Shown: in pieces, positions 29,606 through 38,340 of the stretch
Numbering within the stretch: position 1 is the first letter of the stretch
Layout of the letters: every line of letters starts with the position of its first letter
DNA from: Candidatus Mediterraneibacter guildfordensis
GTDB taxonomy: Bacteria; Bacillota; Clostridia; Lachnospirales; Lachnospiraceae
Assembly (NCBI GenBank): GCA_019112735.1
Contig: DXIS01000031.1
Coordinates: 1-64,000, forward strand
Reading direction: 5' to 3'
Length of the DNA: 64,000 nt
Made by a program: the position numbers and the translations under genes
Notes under the pieces: generated by a model
Seen by the model: only the letters and a program-made list of their open reading frames with translations
Database searches by the model: none
Told to the model about the DNA's origin: nothing

Positions 29606-30314
29606 AGACGGTTTCTTCTCCGGGAACGGATTTTACGGTCAGCGTGCCGTCGTGGGCTTCCGCGATCTGCCGGGCGATGGAAAGTCCAAGTCCGGTCCCG
29701 TTTTCCTTATAAGTAACGAACGGATCAAAGATCGTATCGATCCGGTCTGCGGGTATGCCGCATCCGGTATCCCGGCAGGCGATGGTGATCCCGTCCCGGT
29801 CTGCCGAGGCGGACAGGAAGATGGTTCCCGTTCCCGCCGTGGCTTCTTTTGCATTTTGAAGGAGGTTCAGGATGACCTGTTCCAGCTTCACCTTATCGCC
29901 GGTGAACTCGCCCATGTCCGGACTGATCCGGGACGTGAATTCCGTGCCGGAGCCGCAGGAGTCCAGGGACATGGCGAAGGAAAGGGCGATATTCTTCACC
30001 AGCTTTCCGATTGGGAATACTGAATAGTGGAGCGTCCGGCTGTTATTGAATGAAGACAGATCGTTCAGAAGGTCGCACATGAACCGGACGTCCTCAACTG
30101 TCTGGGCCCAGTTGTGAAACTCTTTAACTTCCGGGTGCTGCGCCTCCATGATCTGAAGGGAGGAAGATACCAGCGTCAGCGGATTGCGGATCTCGTGGGC
30201 GATCATGGAGACTTCTGTCCGGTGATTCTCAAGAAGCTGAGCGATGATCTTCCGCGCATCGCGATTTTCCTTCATTAACCGGTTCATCCGGCTGACGTCT
30301 ATATTTTCCAGCAT
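29583..30314 (-). CDS. soluble sensor histidine kinase
   Basis: The 243-aa kinase has no membrane segment. The H-box VSMIAHEIRNPLTLVSSSLQ (about 36-55) is followed by the ATPase N-box ILNLLQNAKEA (about 150), the G1-type DTGCGIP and the G2-type GTGLGLSIARQIAEAH. The short helical N-terminus could take signals from a partner. No response regulator lies next to it. It is encoded convergently with the tad/rhomboid genes and overlaps the rhomboid gene by 23 bp. GGGGG lies 7 nt before the ATG. The stimulus is unknown. Confidence 0.92.
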   Translation of the reverse strand: MLENIDVSRMNRLMKENRDARKIIAQLLENHRTEVSMIAHEIRNPLTLVSSSLQIMEAQHPEVKEFHNWAQTVEDVRFMCDLLNDLSSFNNSRTLHYSVFPIGKLVKNIALSFAMSLDSCGSGTEFTSRISPDMGEFTGDKVKLEQVILNLLQNAKEATAGTGTIFLSASADRDGITIACRDTGCGIPADRIDTIFDPFVTYKENGTGLGLSIARQIAEAHDGTLTVKSVPGEETVFTVSLPA

Positions 30315-30514
30315 GGTGATTCCCCCGTTCCGCTAAAAACTGTCCTGCAGGCAACCCGGTTCAAAAGTGCCCGCGGATGATGATTTTAGTCTAGCATGGC
30401 CCGCTGCCGCGTTCAACAAAATCAATGGGACACATTTCGACAACATATCTTCTCTTTTTGCCTAAAATAGTCTATACTACTATTCAGAAATAATCAGCGA
30501 AAAGAGGAATGAAC

Positions 30515-30922
30515 ATGAGAGACGAGAATTGCATTTTCTGTAAGATCGCGGCAGGGGAGATCCCGTCCGCCACACTTTATGAGGATGACGACTTCCGGGT
30601 GATCCTGGATCTCGGTCCGGCGTCAAAGGGCCATGCCCTCATCCTTCCAAAGGAACATTACAGAAATCTGTATGACATCGACGATGAGACGCTTGCGAAG
30701 GCAGCGCTCCTCGCCAAAAAGATGGTAAAGAAACTGACGGATGTGCTCGGGTGCGACGGATATAATATAGTGCAGAACAATGAACCCTGTGCAGGACAGA
30801 CAGTATTTCACTTTCACATGCATCTGATCCCCAGATATGAGGGCGATAACGTCGGACTCGGCTGGCACATGGGAGAGCTTACGGATGAAGTGAAGAACGA
30901 AATACTTGAAAAAATGAAATAG
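30515..30922 (+). CDS. HIT-family nucleotide-binding hydrolase
   Basis: The 135-aa protein carries the histidine triad HFHMHLIPRY (about 96-105) and the N-terminal CIFCKIAAGEIP with a Cys pair of the Hint-like zinc type. Hint-type proteins hydrolyse purine nucleoside phosphoramidates such as AMP-lysine. ATG 30515 is chosen because AAGAGG lies about 8 nt upstream. ATG 30509 would be too close to it. TATACT at 30473-30478 may be its -10 box. A sigma-factor gene follows after 12 bp. Confidence 0.94.
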   Translation: MRDENCIFCKIAAGEIPSATLYEDDDFRVILDLGPASKGHALILPKEHYRNLYDIDDETLAKAALLAKKMVKKLTDVLGCDGYNIVQNNEPCAGQTVFHFHMHLIPRYEGDNVGLGWHMGELTDEVKNEILEKMK

Positions 30923-30934
30923 GCCAAAAGCATT

Positions 30935-31477
30935 ATGTTAACAGGTAATCGTGAATTTAACGAGATTTATGACAAATATAAAAATCTCGTCCTGAAAGTG
31001 GCATATGAATATTCAGGTGATGATTACGATGCGGCGCAAGACATAACTCAGGAGACATTTCTGAAACTGTACCGGGATTTCGACCGGCTTAAGAACGGCA
31101 ATGTGTACGGATGGCTGAAGGTAACGGCCCGGAATACGGCGATCAATTACCGGAAAAAGAACAGCCGTGAAGTGCTGGAACTGGACAAGGAAGAGAGCGG
31201 GATCGCGGAACCGGTGACCAGGAGCATTGATGAGGAATTCGAAGAGGCTGAGACAAAGCTGGAGAAGAGCCGGCTTCACTGGAAGATCATGAAGGGGCTT
31301 CAGAAGAAGAATCCCCGGTGGTACGAGGCGATGATCCTCGTCTATTACATGAATGTCCCGCAGAAAGATGCGGCGGATATGTTGGGCATAAAGACCGGAG
31401 CGCTTCAGGTCATGCTGACCAGAGCGAAGAACTGGATCCGGAAGACATACGGTGCAGAATATAAAGAGATGGATTAA
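30935..31477 (+). CDS. ECF-type RNA polymerase sigma factor
   Basis: The 180-aa sigma-70-family protein has region 2 (YDAAQDITQETFLKLYRDFDRL, about 30-51, then VYGWLKVTARNTAINYRKK) and region 4 (NVPQKDAADMLGIKTGALQVMLTRAKNWIRK, about 140-170). The linker is rich in Glu. The likely partner is the DUF4367 membrane protein at 32735-33511, but murG sits between them on the other strand. The ribosome site before the ATG is weak, so translation may be coupled to the HIT gene just upstream. Confidence 0.9.
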   Translation: MLTGNREFNEIYDKYKNLVLKVAYEYSGDDYDAAQDITQETFLKLYRDFDRLKNGNVYGWLKVTARNTAINYRKKNSREVLELDKEESGIAEPVTRSIDEEFEEAETKLEKSRLHWKIMKGLQKKNPRWYEAMILVYYMNVPQKDAADMLGIKTGALQVMLTRAKNWIRKTYGAEYKEMD

Positions 31478-31485
31478 GACGACAT

Positions 31486-31522
31486 AAAAAAGCAGGCATC
31501 AGGGGAATATCCGGATGCCTGC
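31486..31522 (-). terminator. intrinsic terminator of murG, shared with the sigma-factor gene
   Basis: GCAGGCATC and GATGCCTGC form a 9-bp perfect stem (31492-31500 with 31514-31522). On the minus strand it is followed by TTTTTT, so it should end murG. On the plus strand the tail AAATATTAT is a poorer terminator for the sigma-factor gene, which ends 8 bp before the hairpin. Confidence 0.8.
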
Positions 31523-31565
31523 AAATATTATCAGTGTGAGTACGGATCCTTCAGAAACCGGCCCG

Positions 31566-32633
31566 CTATTTTTCGGAAGCCTCCTCGATCAACGAGATGA
31601 TCGTATCGATAGAATCCTGCTGGTCGGAATTGCGCATGGCGTCGATAAAGGTGCTGCGGTCCTCGTAGAGCTGCTGTACCGCTTCAAGAAGAGACTCCGG
31701 TGTGAGCTCCTCTTCCTCGATGACCATGCTGAAGCCCTGTCGCTCGAAGGAACGTGCGTTCAGGATCTGGTCGCCGCGGCTGGCTTTTGCCGAGAGCGGG
31801 ATCAGAAGGTTCGGCTTCCTTAAGGCAAGCAGTTCGCAGATGGCGTTGGCGCCCGCACGGGAGATCACCAGATCTGCAAGTGCGAAGATATCGCGCAGTT
31901 CGTCTTTGACATATTCGAACTGGCAGTAGCCTTCGGTGCCGTTGAGCGATTCGTCCGTCTTGTCTTTGCCGCAGAGATGGATGACCTGGAAGTGCTCCAG
32001 AAGCTTTGGCAGGCTCTTGCGAACGGCATTGTTGACGACCACGGAGCCCAGGCTTCCGCCGATCACCAGGATGACCGGTTTGTCGGCTGTAAAGCCGCAC
32101 AGGTCAAGGGCAGCAATCTTATTGCCGGAGAGCAGTTCCTGACGGATCGGGGATCCGGTGAGGACCGCCTTTCCTTTCGGAAGGTATTCCAGCGTCTCCG
32201 GGAAGTTGCAGCACACCTTCGTGGCGGATGGGATCGCGATCTTATTCGCCAGACCCGGCGTCATGTCCGATTCGTGAATGATCACCGGCACTTTGCAGCG
32301 CTTTCCGGCGAGAACGACGGGAACGGATACGAAGCCGCCTTTGGAGAAGATCACATCCGGCTTCAGCTCTTTAATGAGTTTACGCGCTTCACTGAAGCCC
32401 TTCAGAACGCGGAACGGATCCGTCAGGTTCTGCATGCTCAGGTAGCGGCGGAGCTTGCCGGATGAGATGCCGTGATAAGGCACGCCGAAAGGCTCCATAA
32501 GATCCTTCTCAATGCCGTTGTAAGATCCGATGTACTGGATGTCATAGCCAAGCTCCGACAGTCTGGGGAGCAGGGCGATATTGGGAGTTACATGTCCGGC
32601 GGTACCGCCGCCGGTTAAGATAATTCGTTTCAT
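31566..32633 (-). CDS. murG: UDP-GlcNAc:undecaprenyl-PP-MurNAc-pentapeptide transferase MurG
   Basis: The 355-aa peripheral membrane GT28 glycosyltransferase makes lipid II from lipid I. N-terminal GGGTAGHVTPNIAL and IFSKGGFVSVPVVLAG match the acceptor-side glycine loops. The donor domain has VIGGSLGSVVVNN, and the UDP-GlcNAc binding end reads SRAGANAICELLALRKPNLLIPL. The start ATG 32633 has GGAGG about 11 nt upstream. Unusually, it stands alone and reversed between a sigma-factor gene and its likely membrane partner, rather than in a dcw cluster. A second murG elsewhere in the genome is possible. Confidence 0.92.
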   Translation of the reverse strand: MKRIILTGGGTAGHVTPNIALLPRLSELGYDIQYIGSYNGIEKDLMEPFGVPYHGISSGKLRRYLSMQNLTDPFRVLKGFSEARKLIKELKPDVIFSKGGFVSVPVVLAGKRCKVPVIIHESDMTPGLANKIAIPSATKVCCNFPETLEYLPKGKAVLTGSPIRQELLSGNKIAALDLCGFTADKPVILVIGGSLGSVVVNNAVRKSLPKLLEHFQVIHLCGKDKTDESLNGTEGYCQFEYVKDELRDIFALADLVISRAGANAICELLALRKPNLLIPLSAKASRGDQILNARSFERQGFSMVIEEEELTPESLLEAVQQLYEDRSTFIDAMRNSDQQDSIDTIISLIEEASEK

Positions 32634-32734
32634 AAGATAAGTATCCTCCGGAAATAATCGTATTAAAACTAATTTCATCTTAACCTTATTTGATGAAAAG
32701 TCAAGGAAAAGATACTACAGAAAAGGTGCGGAGA

Positions 32735-33511
32735 ATGAAAGAACTTAAGAAGTTATCACTGAAAGAAGAACTGGACAGAGAAGCAGAAATGATCGAGGAA
32801 GAAGTCGGGAAACGCCATGACCTTAATGACCTGACTGTATCCGAGGAGGCGGAGACCGCCCTGTTCAACAAAATCCAGGATTATGAATATGATAAACGGT
32901 TCAAAAAGACCGTACACCGCAGCAGGAAGAAACGCCGGATCCTCCTGGCGGTCGCTGCTGTGCTCGTACTCATATGCGGGAGTGTGATAACAGGGACCGG
33001 GAGCAAGTCGCATCTGAAGGTGTTGATGGAGAGAGTGTGGGGAGATGAGAATTTAACGAATATTGATGTAGAAAATATGGATATGCAGGATACAGGTGAT
33101 TTAGATGAATTGCAAGTATTCAGAGAAATAAGAAATGAAACAGGAATTTCACCGGTACATTTTGGATATATGCCAAAGAAGATGCATCTAAAAGAGTATG
33201 AGATAAATGGAGAACAGGGAAGAGCAGTTCTTTTGTATGATTATAATGGATATACGATTCAGTACAGCATGTATATGAATGACGAAGATTCTTCTCATGG
33301 ATATACAGAAATAGATAAACTGGTAGATGAATATACAATATTAACTGCAGTAGATGTTGCGGTTGATATAAAGGAGTATTCAGTTGTAAACCAGGGAAAT
33401 CATAGATTTACTGCAAAATTTGAATATCAGAATGCGCAGTATCAATTGAATGGGCTAATGGAAAAGGAAGAATTCGATAAAATAATAGAAAAATTACGAT
33501 TTTATGATTAA
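32735..33511 (+). CDS. DUF4367-family membrane protein, probable anti-sigma-like partner
   Basis: The 258-aa protein has a charged cytoplasmic N-terminus (about 1-75), one membrane helix (RILLAVAAVLVLICGSVITG, about 79-98) and an extracytoplasmic DUF4367 domain (GYMPKKMHLKEYE to the end). Such proteins often follow ECF sigma genes in Lachnospiraceae, which suggests an anti-sigma role. The start ATG 32735 has AAGGTG about 6 nt upstream, while ATG 32690 has none. From about 33040 the coding sequence becomes clearly more AT-rich than its own first 300 bp, which hints at recombination or recent replacement of the outer domain. Confidence 0.78.
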   Translation: MKELKKLSLKEELDREAEMIEEEVGKRHDLNDLTVSEEAETALFNKIQDYEYDKRFKKTVHRSRKKRRILLAVAAVLVLICGSVITGTGSKSHLKVLMERVWGDENLTNIDVENMDMQDTGDLDELQVFREIRNETGISPVHFGYMPKKMHLKEYEINGEQGRAVLLYDYNGYTIQYSMYMNDEDSSHGYTEIDKLVDEYTILTAVDVAVDIKEYSVVNQGNHRFTAKFEYQNAQYQLNGLMEKEEFDKIIEKLRFYD

Positions 33512-33592
33512 AATGCGTAAGCTTTTTGCTTTTCATTTGTTTATATATACAGAAACATTTAAACAGAATAAATAAAAGAGGAATAACAAAAG

Positions 33593-34093
33593 ATGAAGAA
33601 ACGGATTTTATCCATGTTATGCAGCATTGCTATTCTGTGTATGATGTTTGCAGGAGTAGCAAATGCTCAGGAAACAGATTCGGACATAAAGATTGTTGAT
33701 GGGTCATATCTTACACAGGAAGACAATTCGACTGGTACATCGGTTCCAAAAGGCACAAAAGGAGAGTATCTGGCGACAGGAGCGTGTACAATTTCAAAGG
33801 CAGGGCTTACGAGAATATATGCCTATGCATCTACAACAGCAAACCGTGTTGTGAATTATATGCAGACTATTGTTTATGTAGAACAGTATGATGAAGAGGC
33901 AGATGCATGGGGACAGGTTTATTACTGGTACGCAGAAGATCATGATGATTATTATATGTCCACAGATGCGGCAGTAGTTGTAGAACCGGGATATTACTAT
34001 CGGGTTCATGCGATTCACATCGCCGGTGATCAGTATCCGTATGATGAGACAGTTTCGGTTACAAATGGAATCTTCGTTCCACCTTTGCCGTAA
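33593..34093 (+). CDS. small secreted protein, DUF6147-like
   Basis: The 166-aa protein starts with a clear signal peptide (MKKRILSMLCSIAILCMMFAG, cleavage probably after ANA). The mature part (about 140 aa) contains ATGACTISKAGLTRIYAYAS TTA-type and GQVYYWYAE segments that resemble DUF6147 proteins, short secreted beta-rich proteins of gut Clostridia of unknown role. Codon use is AT-rich, like the upstream DUF4367 domain and unlike the rest of the window. AGAGGA precedes the ATG. It may be a target of the nearby sigma factor, but no direct evidence is seen. Confidence 0.75.
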   Translation: MKKRILSMLCSIAILCMMFAGVANAQETDSDIKIVDGSYLTQEDNSTGTSVPKGTKGEYLATGACTISKAGLTRIYAYASTTANRVVNYMQTIVYVEQYDEEADAWGQVYYWYAEDHDDYYMSTDAAVVVEPGYYYRVHAIHIAGDQYPYDETVSVTNGIFVPPLP

Positions 34094-34123
34094 TTTTGTT
34101 CTGTATAATTAAATAATTCAATG

Positions 34124-34267
34124 GTTAAGCCCTGAGAGCAGCCGCCTGTGCGTGCCACGGAAACTGTTAATCAAATAAAAAAATAAGAAAGAGATTATTT
34201 GAGAAACCTGTTCTGGAAACACCACTTTATATCGGCATACATAAGGCGGTTGCTCTCAGGGCTTAAC
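34124..34267. repeat. 144-bp element with 24-bp terminal inverted repeats (MITE-like)
   Basis: The gene-free region 34094-34534 holds this element. GTTAAGCCCTGAGAGCAGCC (continuing GCCT, 34124-34147) is repeated inverted at 34244-34267 with one mismatch. The interior is AT-rich and partly self-complementary (ATCAAATAA with TTATTTGAG). No ORF and no clear target duplication are seen. It could be a miniature transposon or a long-stem RNA. The remaining 34268-34520 is AT-rich and holds only a small palindrome (GCTTACAAGCTGTAAGC, about 34435-34451). Confidence 0.65.
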
Positions 34268-34521
34268 ATTTTCAGAGAAAATCCTTTTCTGTCAGATCCC
34301 TTGAAATATTAATATCTTAAAAGCATTTCAAAGAAAATTTTAGGGTCAGGAAAATCGTTGTTACATTTTAAATTAATTTCTTTATATTTCCATTAATAAA
34401 AGAGGTATTAGATTTTACAGTGAAAATATAAACAGCTTACAAGCTGTAAGCCAAATTTCTACTGTAGAAAAAATGATAAAGAGTATACCGTGGGTACACA
34501 ATCAGAGCATAAAGGAGAAAT

Positions 34522-34556
34522 AAAAGGGCGGCCGTTATTCTCCGGCCGCCTCTTTT
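34522..34556 (-). terminator. terminator overlapping the TSCPD gene stop codon
   Basis: On the minus strand AGGCGGCCG and CGGCCGCCC form a 9-bp GC stem followed by TTTTATTT. The TAA stop codon of the TSCPD gene lies in the loop, so the terminator overlaps the coding end. Confidence 0.78.
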
Positions 34557-34777
34557 AATGCCTGCGCAAGCTGATCGGGACATGACGTCGCCTTGAATCC
34601 GCAGCGGATCCCGTCCAGCCTTTTGATGGCTTCATCCACATCCATCCCGTCGATCAGGCGGGAGATGCCCTGAAGGTTGCCGTTGCAGCCTCCGCGGAAG
34701 GATACGTTTCTTACTTTGTGATCTACGATGTCAAAATGGATCTGCTGAGAGCAGACGCCCTTCGGTGTATATTCCAT
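34535..34777 (-). CDS. TSCPD-domain protein (TIGR03905 type)
   Basis: The 80-aa protein is a small TSCPD domain: VSFRGGCNGNLQGISRLIDG, then GIRCGFKATSCPDQLAQAL, which carries the TSCPD signature and conserved Cys residues. Such domains occur at the end of some ribonucleotide reductases, but the stand-alone form has no established role. GGAGG lies 8 nt before ATG 34777. An in-frame ATG further upstream is less well placed. It is a single-gene transcription unit with its own terminator. Confidence 0.88.
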   Translation of the reverse strand: MEYTPKGVCSQQIHFDIVDHKVRNVSFRGGCNGNLQGISRLIDGMDVDEAIKRLDGIRCGFKATSCPDQLAQALKEAAGE

Positions 34778-35091
34778 AGTTTTTTCCTCCATATGATCTG
34801 AATTGGTTCCTGCTTTGATCGGAACAATATGCATTATAGCAGTTTCCCGGAGAAAGTTCAATTTTCGTGTGACATTTTCCGGGCGGATCTGACGGCAACC
34901 CTGTGCGGCTTAAGGATGTCTTTGTCAGGCGCGGCGGCGGGATGGCGTATCGGGCCCATGCGTGTAGAAATGTGCAGAACGGTTTATGCGGACAAGCGCG
35001 CCGGGATAGACTATAATGACCCCAGACACAACAGGAACCGTCACAAGGACAGGGGAGATTGTGGGAGAATAATTAAACAGGAGGGTTAACT

Positions 35092-35919
35092 ATGTTAGAG
35101 AGACTGGCAGCAGACACCGGCGTTATCGCATACCTGATGGCGGCGGCCGGCATACTCGGGATACTGGCGAAGGTCGTGAACCAGATCACGCTGAACCGGC
35201 TTGTGAGAGAGGCCGGAAATATGCCGAAGAGCACACACCGACTGATAAAACTTGTAAGGTCAAAGTACGAGCACGCATGCATGATTCGCGATTCTGTGGA
35301 AAATACAGATGCATTTGTGGAAAAATATATATTTGAATACCGGGGGTTCCTGTTCCGCATACATACATGGCGGCAGATCGAGATCCTGACGGTATGGTTT
35401 GCCGGCATACTGGCGGCACTTGGCGCGTCAGTACTTTACTTTTCTTCCGGGTTCAGCGAATCCGTTTATCAATATATCGCGGCGGGCGCCGCGGAGGTGG
35501 TGCTGCTGTCCATGGTCATGCGCCTGACGGACGAGCCGTACAAGATCCACGCCCTGAAAATGTATATGACGGATTATCTGGAAAATATCTGTACAGTCCA
35601 GCTGCGAAGGCAGGGGACAAGGGAGCGGGAGACCATCGATGTGATCGCCGCCGAGAACTCCTCCAGAAGTTCCAGGGCGGCTGAGCCGGATGTCGGCCGC
35701 AGGAAGCAGGAAAAAGCCGAGCCGCAGGCGGAGAAGCGCGCGGCCCGGAGTGTGAAGGCAGTAAGGGGCGGCGCGGAGCCGGAGGAGAAAGAACTGCCCA
35801 TCAATATTGAGGGCGAGCCCCGGGAGCGGGAGGACGAAGAGAAGGAAAAGAGCCCCGGCGAGCGCCAGCCGCTCAGGGAGGAGGCGATCCGCCAGATCCT
35901 GGAAGAATTTCTGGCTTAA
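35092..35919 (+). CDS. conserved membrane protein of unknown function
   Basis: The 275-aa protein has an N-terminal hydrophobic helix (about 10-27), a cytoplasmic helical stretch, two further membrane helices (about 98-117 and 126-145) and a long charged C-terminus (about 175-275) rich in Glu, Arg and Lys that ends EEAIRQILEEFLA. I do not recognise a named domain. The layout resembles conserved Lachnospiraceae proteins placed near pgi. AGGAGG lies before the ATG. pgi follows with its own promoter. Confidence 0.7.
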   Translation: MLERLAADTGVIAYLMAAAGILGILAKVVNQITLNRLVREAGNMPKSTHRLIKLVRSKYEHACMIRDSVENTDAFVEKYIFEYRGFLFRIHTWRQIEILTVWFAGILAALGASVLYFSSGFSESVYQYIAAGAAEVVLLSMVMRLTDEPYKIHALKMYMTDYLENICTVQLRRQGTRERETIDVIAAENSSRSSRAAEPDVGRRKQEKAEPQAEKRAARSVKAVRGGAEPEEKELPINIEGEPREREDEEKEKSPGERQPLREEAIRQILEEFLA

Positions 35920-35946
35920 CGGCCTGACGGTTTTACAGAAACGACC

Positions 35947-35975
35947 TTGAATAAGCCCCGCAGATTTGTTAAAAT
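35947..35975 (+). promoter_or_regulatory. promoter of pgi
   Basis: TTGAAT (35947-35952) and TAAAAT (35970-35975) are spaced by 17 bp, about 90 bp upstream of the pgi ATG. Confidence 0.65.
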
Positions 35976-36067
35976 GTGCATAGAGTATCGGCGGCGGACG
36001 TGTCCGCAGGGGCCGGGATTCAAATGATTACAGTGATATCCAAAAATATCAGAGAGGAAGGATAACA

Positions 36068-37414
36068 ATGAGCAAAGTAACATTTGATTATTCAAAGGCA
36101 TGCAGTTTCATTCAGGAGCATGAGATGGAGTATATGAGCGAGCTTGCAGCGCAGGCGAAGGACAAGCTCGTGGCGAAGACGGGAGCGGGAAATGATTTCC
36201 TGGGATGGATCGATCTCCCGGTTGACTATGACAAAGAAGAGTTTGACCGCATCAAGAAAGCGGCGGCGAAGATCCGCGAGGACTCCGAAGTCCTTCTGGT
36301 GATCGGCATCGGCGGCTCCTATCTTGGAGCAAGGGCGGCCATCGAGTTCCTGGGACATTCATTTGCAAATGTGGTTTCTAAGGAAGTCCGCAAGTCTCCG
36401 GAGATCTACTACGTAGGAAACAGCATCAGCAGCACTTATATCAAAGATCTGATGGACGTTGTCGGCGACCGGGATTTCTCGATCAATATGATCTCCAAGT
36501 CCGGCACAACGACAGAGCCTGCGATCGCATTCCGCGTATTCAAGGAGATCCTGGAGAAGAAATACGGCAAAGAGGAAGCTGCCAAGAGAATCTATGCAAC
36601 CACAGACCGCGCGAAGGGAGCGCTCAAGAATCTGGCGACAGAGGAAGGATATGAGACCTTCGTTGTACCGGATGACGTAGGCGGACGTTTCTCCGTACTG
36701 ACGGCTGTAGGCCTGCTTCCGATCGCGGTGAGCGGCGCGGACATTGACAAGCTGATGGAAGGCGCGGCGGCAGGAAGAAAGGCTGCACTCGAGAATGCAT
36801 TCGAGGACAACGACGCCATGAAATATGCGGCAGTGAGAAATATCCTTCTGCGCAAGGGCAAGACCATCGAGGTTCTGGCAAACTATGAGCCGAGCCTGCA
36901 CTATGTATCCGAGTGGTGGAAACAGCTCTACGGCGAGAGCGAGGGCAAGGACCAGAAGGGCATCTTCCCGGCATCCGTAGACCTGACCACAGACCTGCAC
37001 TCCATGGGACAGTTCATCCAGGACGGCAACAGGGTCCTGTTCGAGACCGTTCTCAATGTAGAGAAGTCCAGGGAAGAGATCATCATCAACGAAGAACCGG
37101 TGGATCTGGACGGACTGAACTATCTGGCAGGCAAGAATGTAGACTTTATCAACAAGAGCGCGATGAACGGTACGATCCTCGCCCACACGGACGGAAATGT
37201 TCCGAACCTGATGGTGAAGATCCCGGAGCAGAATGAATTCTACCTCGGCGAGCTGTTCTACTTCTTCGAGTTCGCATGCGGCGTGAGCGGATATTTACTC
37301 GGCGTTAATCCGTTCAACCAGCCGGGTGTTGAGAGCTACAAGAAGAACATGTTCGCACTTCTCGGCAAACCGGGATATGAGGAGCAGAGAGAAGCGCTTC
37401 TTAAGAGACTGTAA
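36068..37414 (+). CDS. pgi: glucose-6-phosphate isomerase
   Basis: The 448-aa enzyme interconverts glucose-6-phosphate and fructose-6-phosphate. The sugar-phosphate pocket is visible in [19 protein letters not shown] (about 77-95) and [19 protein letters not shown] (about 140-158). The family signature [19 protein letters not shown] (about 207-225) and the C-terminal [18 protein letters not shown] with the catalytic-region Lys are also present. The shorter length relative to E. coli Pgi is normal for Firmicutes. AGAGGAAGG precedes the ATG. It is monocistronic with its own promoter and terminator. Confidence 0.98.
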   Translation: MSKVTFDYSKACSFIQEHEMEYMSELAAQAKDKLVAKTGAGNDFLGWIDLPVDYDKEEFDRIKKAAAKIREDSEVLLVIGIGGSYLGARAAIEFLGHSFANVVSKEVRKSPEIYYVGNSISSTYIKDLMDVVGDRDFSINMISKSGTTTEPAIAFRVFKEILEKKYGKEEAAKRIYATTDRAKGALKNLATEEGYETFVVPDDVGGRFSVLTAVGLLPIAVSGADIDKLMEGAAAGRKAALENAFEDNDAMKYAAVRNILLRKGKTIEVLANYEPSLHYVSEWWKQLYGESEGKDQKGIFPASVDLTTDLHSMGQFIQDGNRVLFETVLNVEKSREEIIINEEPVDLDGLNYLAGKNVDFINKSAMNGTILAHTDGNVPNLMVKIPEQNEFYLGELFYFFEFACGVSGYLLGVNPFNQPGVESYKKNMFALLGKPGYEEQREALLKRL

Positions 37415-37433
37415 TAGAGTATCAAAAGGAGAC

Positions 37434-37470
37434 GGTGCCGCGGGCAGTTACTGCCGGCGGCATTGTTTTT
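37434..37470 (+). terminator. intrinsic terminator after pgi
   Basis: GGTGCCGCGGGCAG pairs with CTGCCGGCGGCATT (one G·U) around a TTA loop and is followed by GTTTTT, about 20 nt after the pgi stop codon. Confidence 0.85.
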
Positions 37471-37544
37471 GGGTGAAATTATACAGCCGTTATAATAAAG
37501 TGTCCTATTTTACCATATTTATATTAAATTTACTACGATTTCCA

Positions 37545-37573
37545 TTGGTTTGTTTGGTCGAATAGGGTAGAAT
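37545..37573 (+). promoter_or_regulatory. promoter of the LytTR two-component pair
   Basis: TTGGTT (37545-37550) and TAGAAT (37568-37573) are spaced by 17 bp. The -10 region AATAGGGTAGAATAAT is nearly identical to the sequence around the pfkA promoter at 39670-39685. Confidence 0.58.
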
Positions 37574-37611
37574 AATTAAGATAGAGAATGCAAATGATAA
37601 GGAGGTAAAGT

Positions 37612-38340
37612 ATGCGCGCGGCTATCGTAGACGACTCAAAAGATGACCTGCAGTACCTGTACGATAACATTTCCAGATACTGTACGGAACATAAAGTGCA
37701 CATGCAGATCGATCAGTTCGATAATGAACAGAAATTTCTCTATGCGATCAAGGACAAGAAATACGATCTTGTATTTCTCGATATTTTCATGAACCGGATC
37801 GAAGGAGACCGTGTTGCCCGCTATGTGCGTGAGCAGTGGGCGAACTGTCAGATCATCTTTACGACGGCCAGCAGGGAGCACGCGGTGGAAGCCTTCAAGG
37901 TGAGGGCACTTGATTATCTTGTGAAGCCGTATACATACGAGAATCTTGCCGGGGCGATGGACCGGTTCGAAGAAGTGTATGATAATTTCCTTCATTACAT
38001 TGAGCTGAAGGAAGGCCGGCAGTTTACAAGGATCCTGATCACTGATATTATGTATGTAGATTACCACAACCATTACATACAGGTGCATACGACGTCAAAT
38101 GTGGTCCGCTCCTATATGCCTTTCGATAAATTTGCCCCGTCTCTGGAGCCGTACAGCCAGTTCCTCTGGTGCTATCGGAACTGCATGGTGAACATGGACT
38201 ACATCGTTTCGGTGGGCGACCGCGATTTCGTCCTGACGGACGGCAAGCGCATTCCGATCTCAAGGGCGATGCATCACGAAGTGACCCAGGCGTATGCAAA
38301 CTATATGTTTGAGTACGTGAGCCGGAGAGCAGAGGAATGA
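37612..38340 (+). CDS. LytTR-family response regulator
   Basis: The 242-aa protein has a receiver domain (about 1-120) with acidic residues DDSKDD at the start, the phospho-acceptor Asp in LVFLDIFMNR (about 56) and the KPYTYENL end. A LytTR DNA-binding domain (about 145-235) follows, with YRNCMVNMDYIVSVGDRDFV and GKRIPISRAM. AAGGAGG lies 5 nt before the ATG. It overlaps the kinase gene by 4 bp (ATGA), so the pair is co-translated. The pair resembles Agr/VirR-type systems, but no signal peptide gene is present. Confidence 0.94.
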   Translation: MRAAIVDDSKDDLQYLYDNISRYCTEHKVHMQIDQFDNEQKFLYAIKDKKYDLVFLDIFMNRIEGDRVARYVREQWANCQIIFTTASREHAVEAFKVRALDYLVKPYTYENLAGAMDRFEEVYDNFLHYIELKEGRQFTRILITDIMYVDYHNHYIQVHTTSNVVRSYMPFDKFAPSLEPYSQFLWCYRNCMVNMDYIVSVGDRDFVLTDGKRIPISRAMHHEVTQAYANYMFEYVSRRAEE

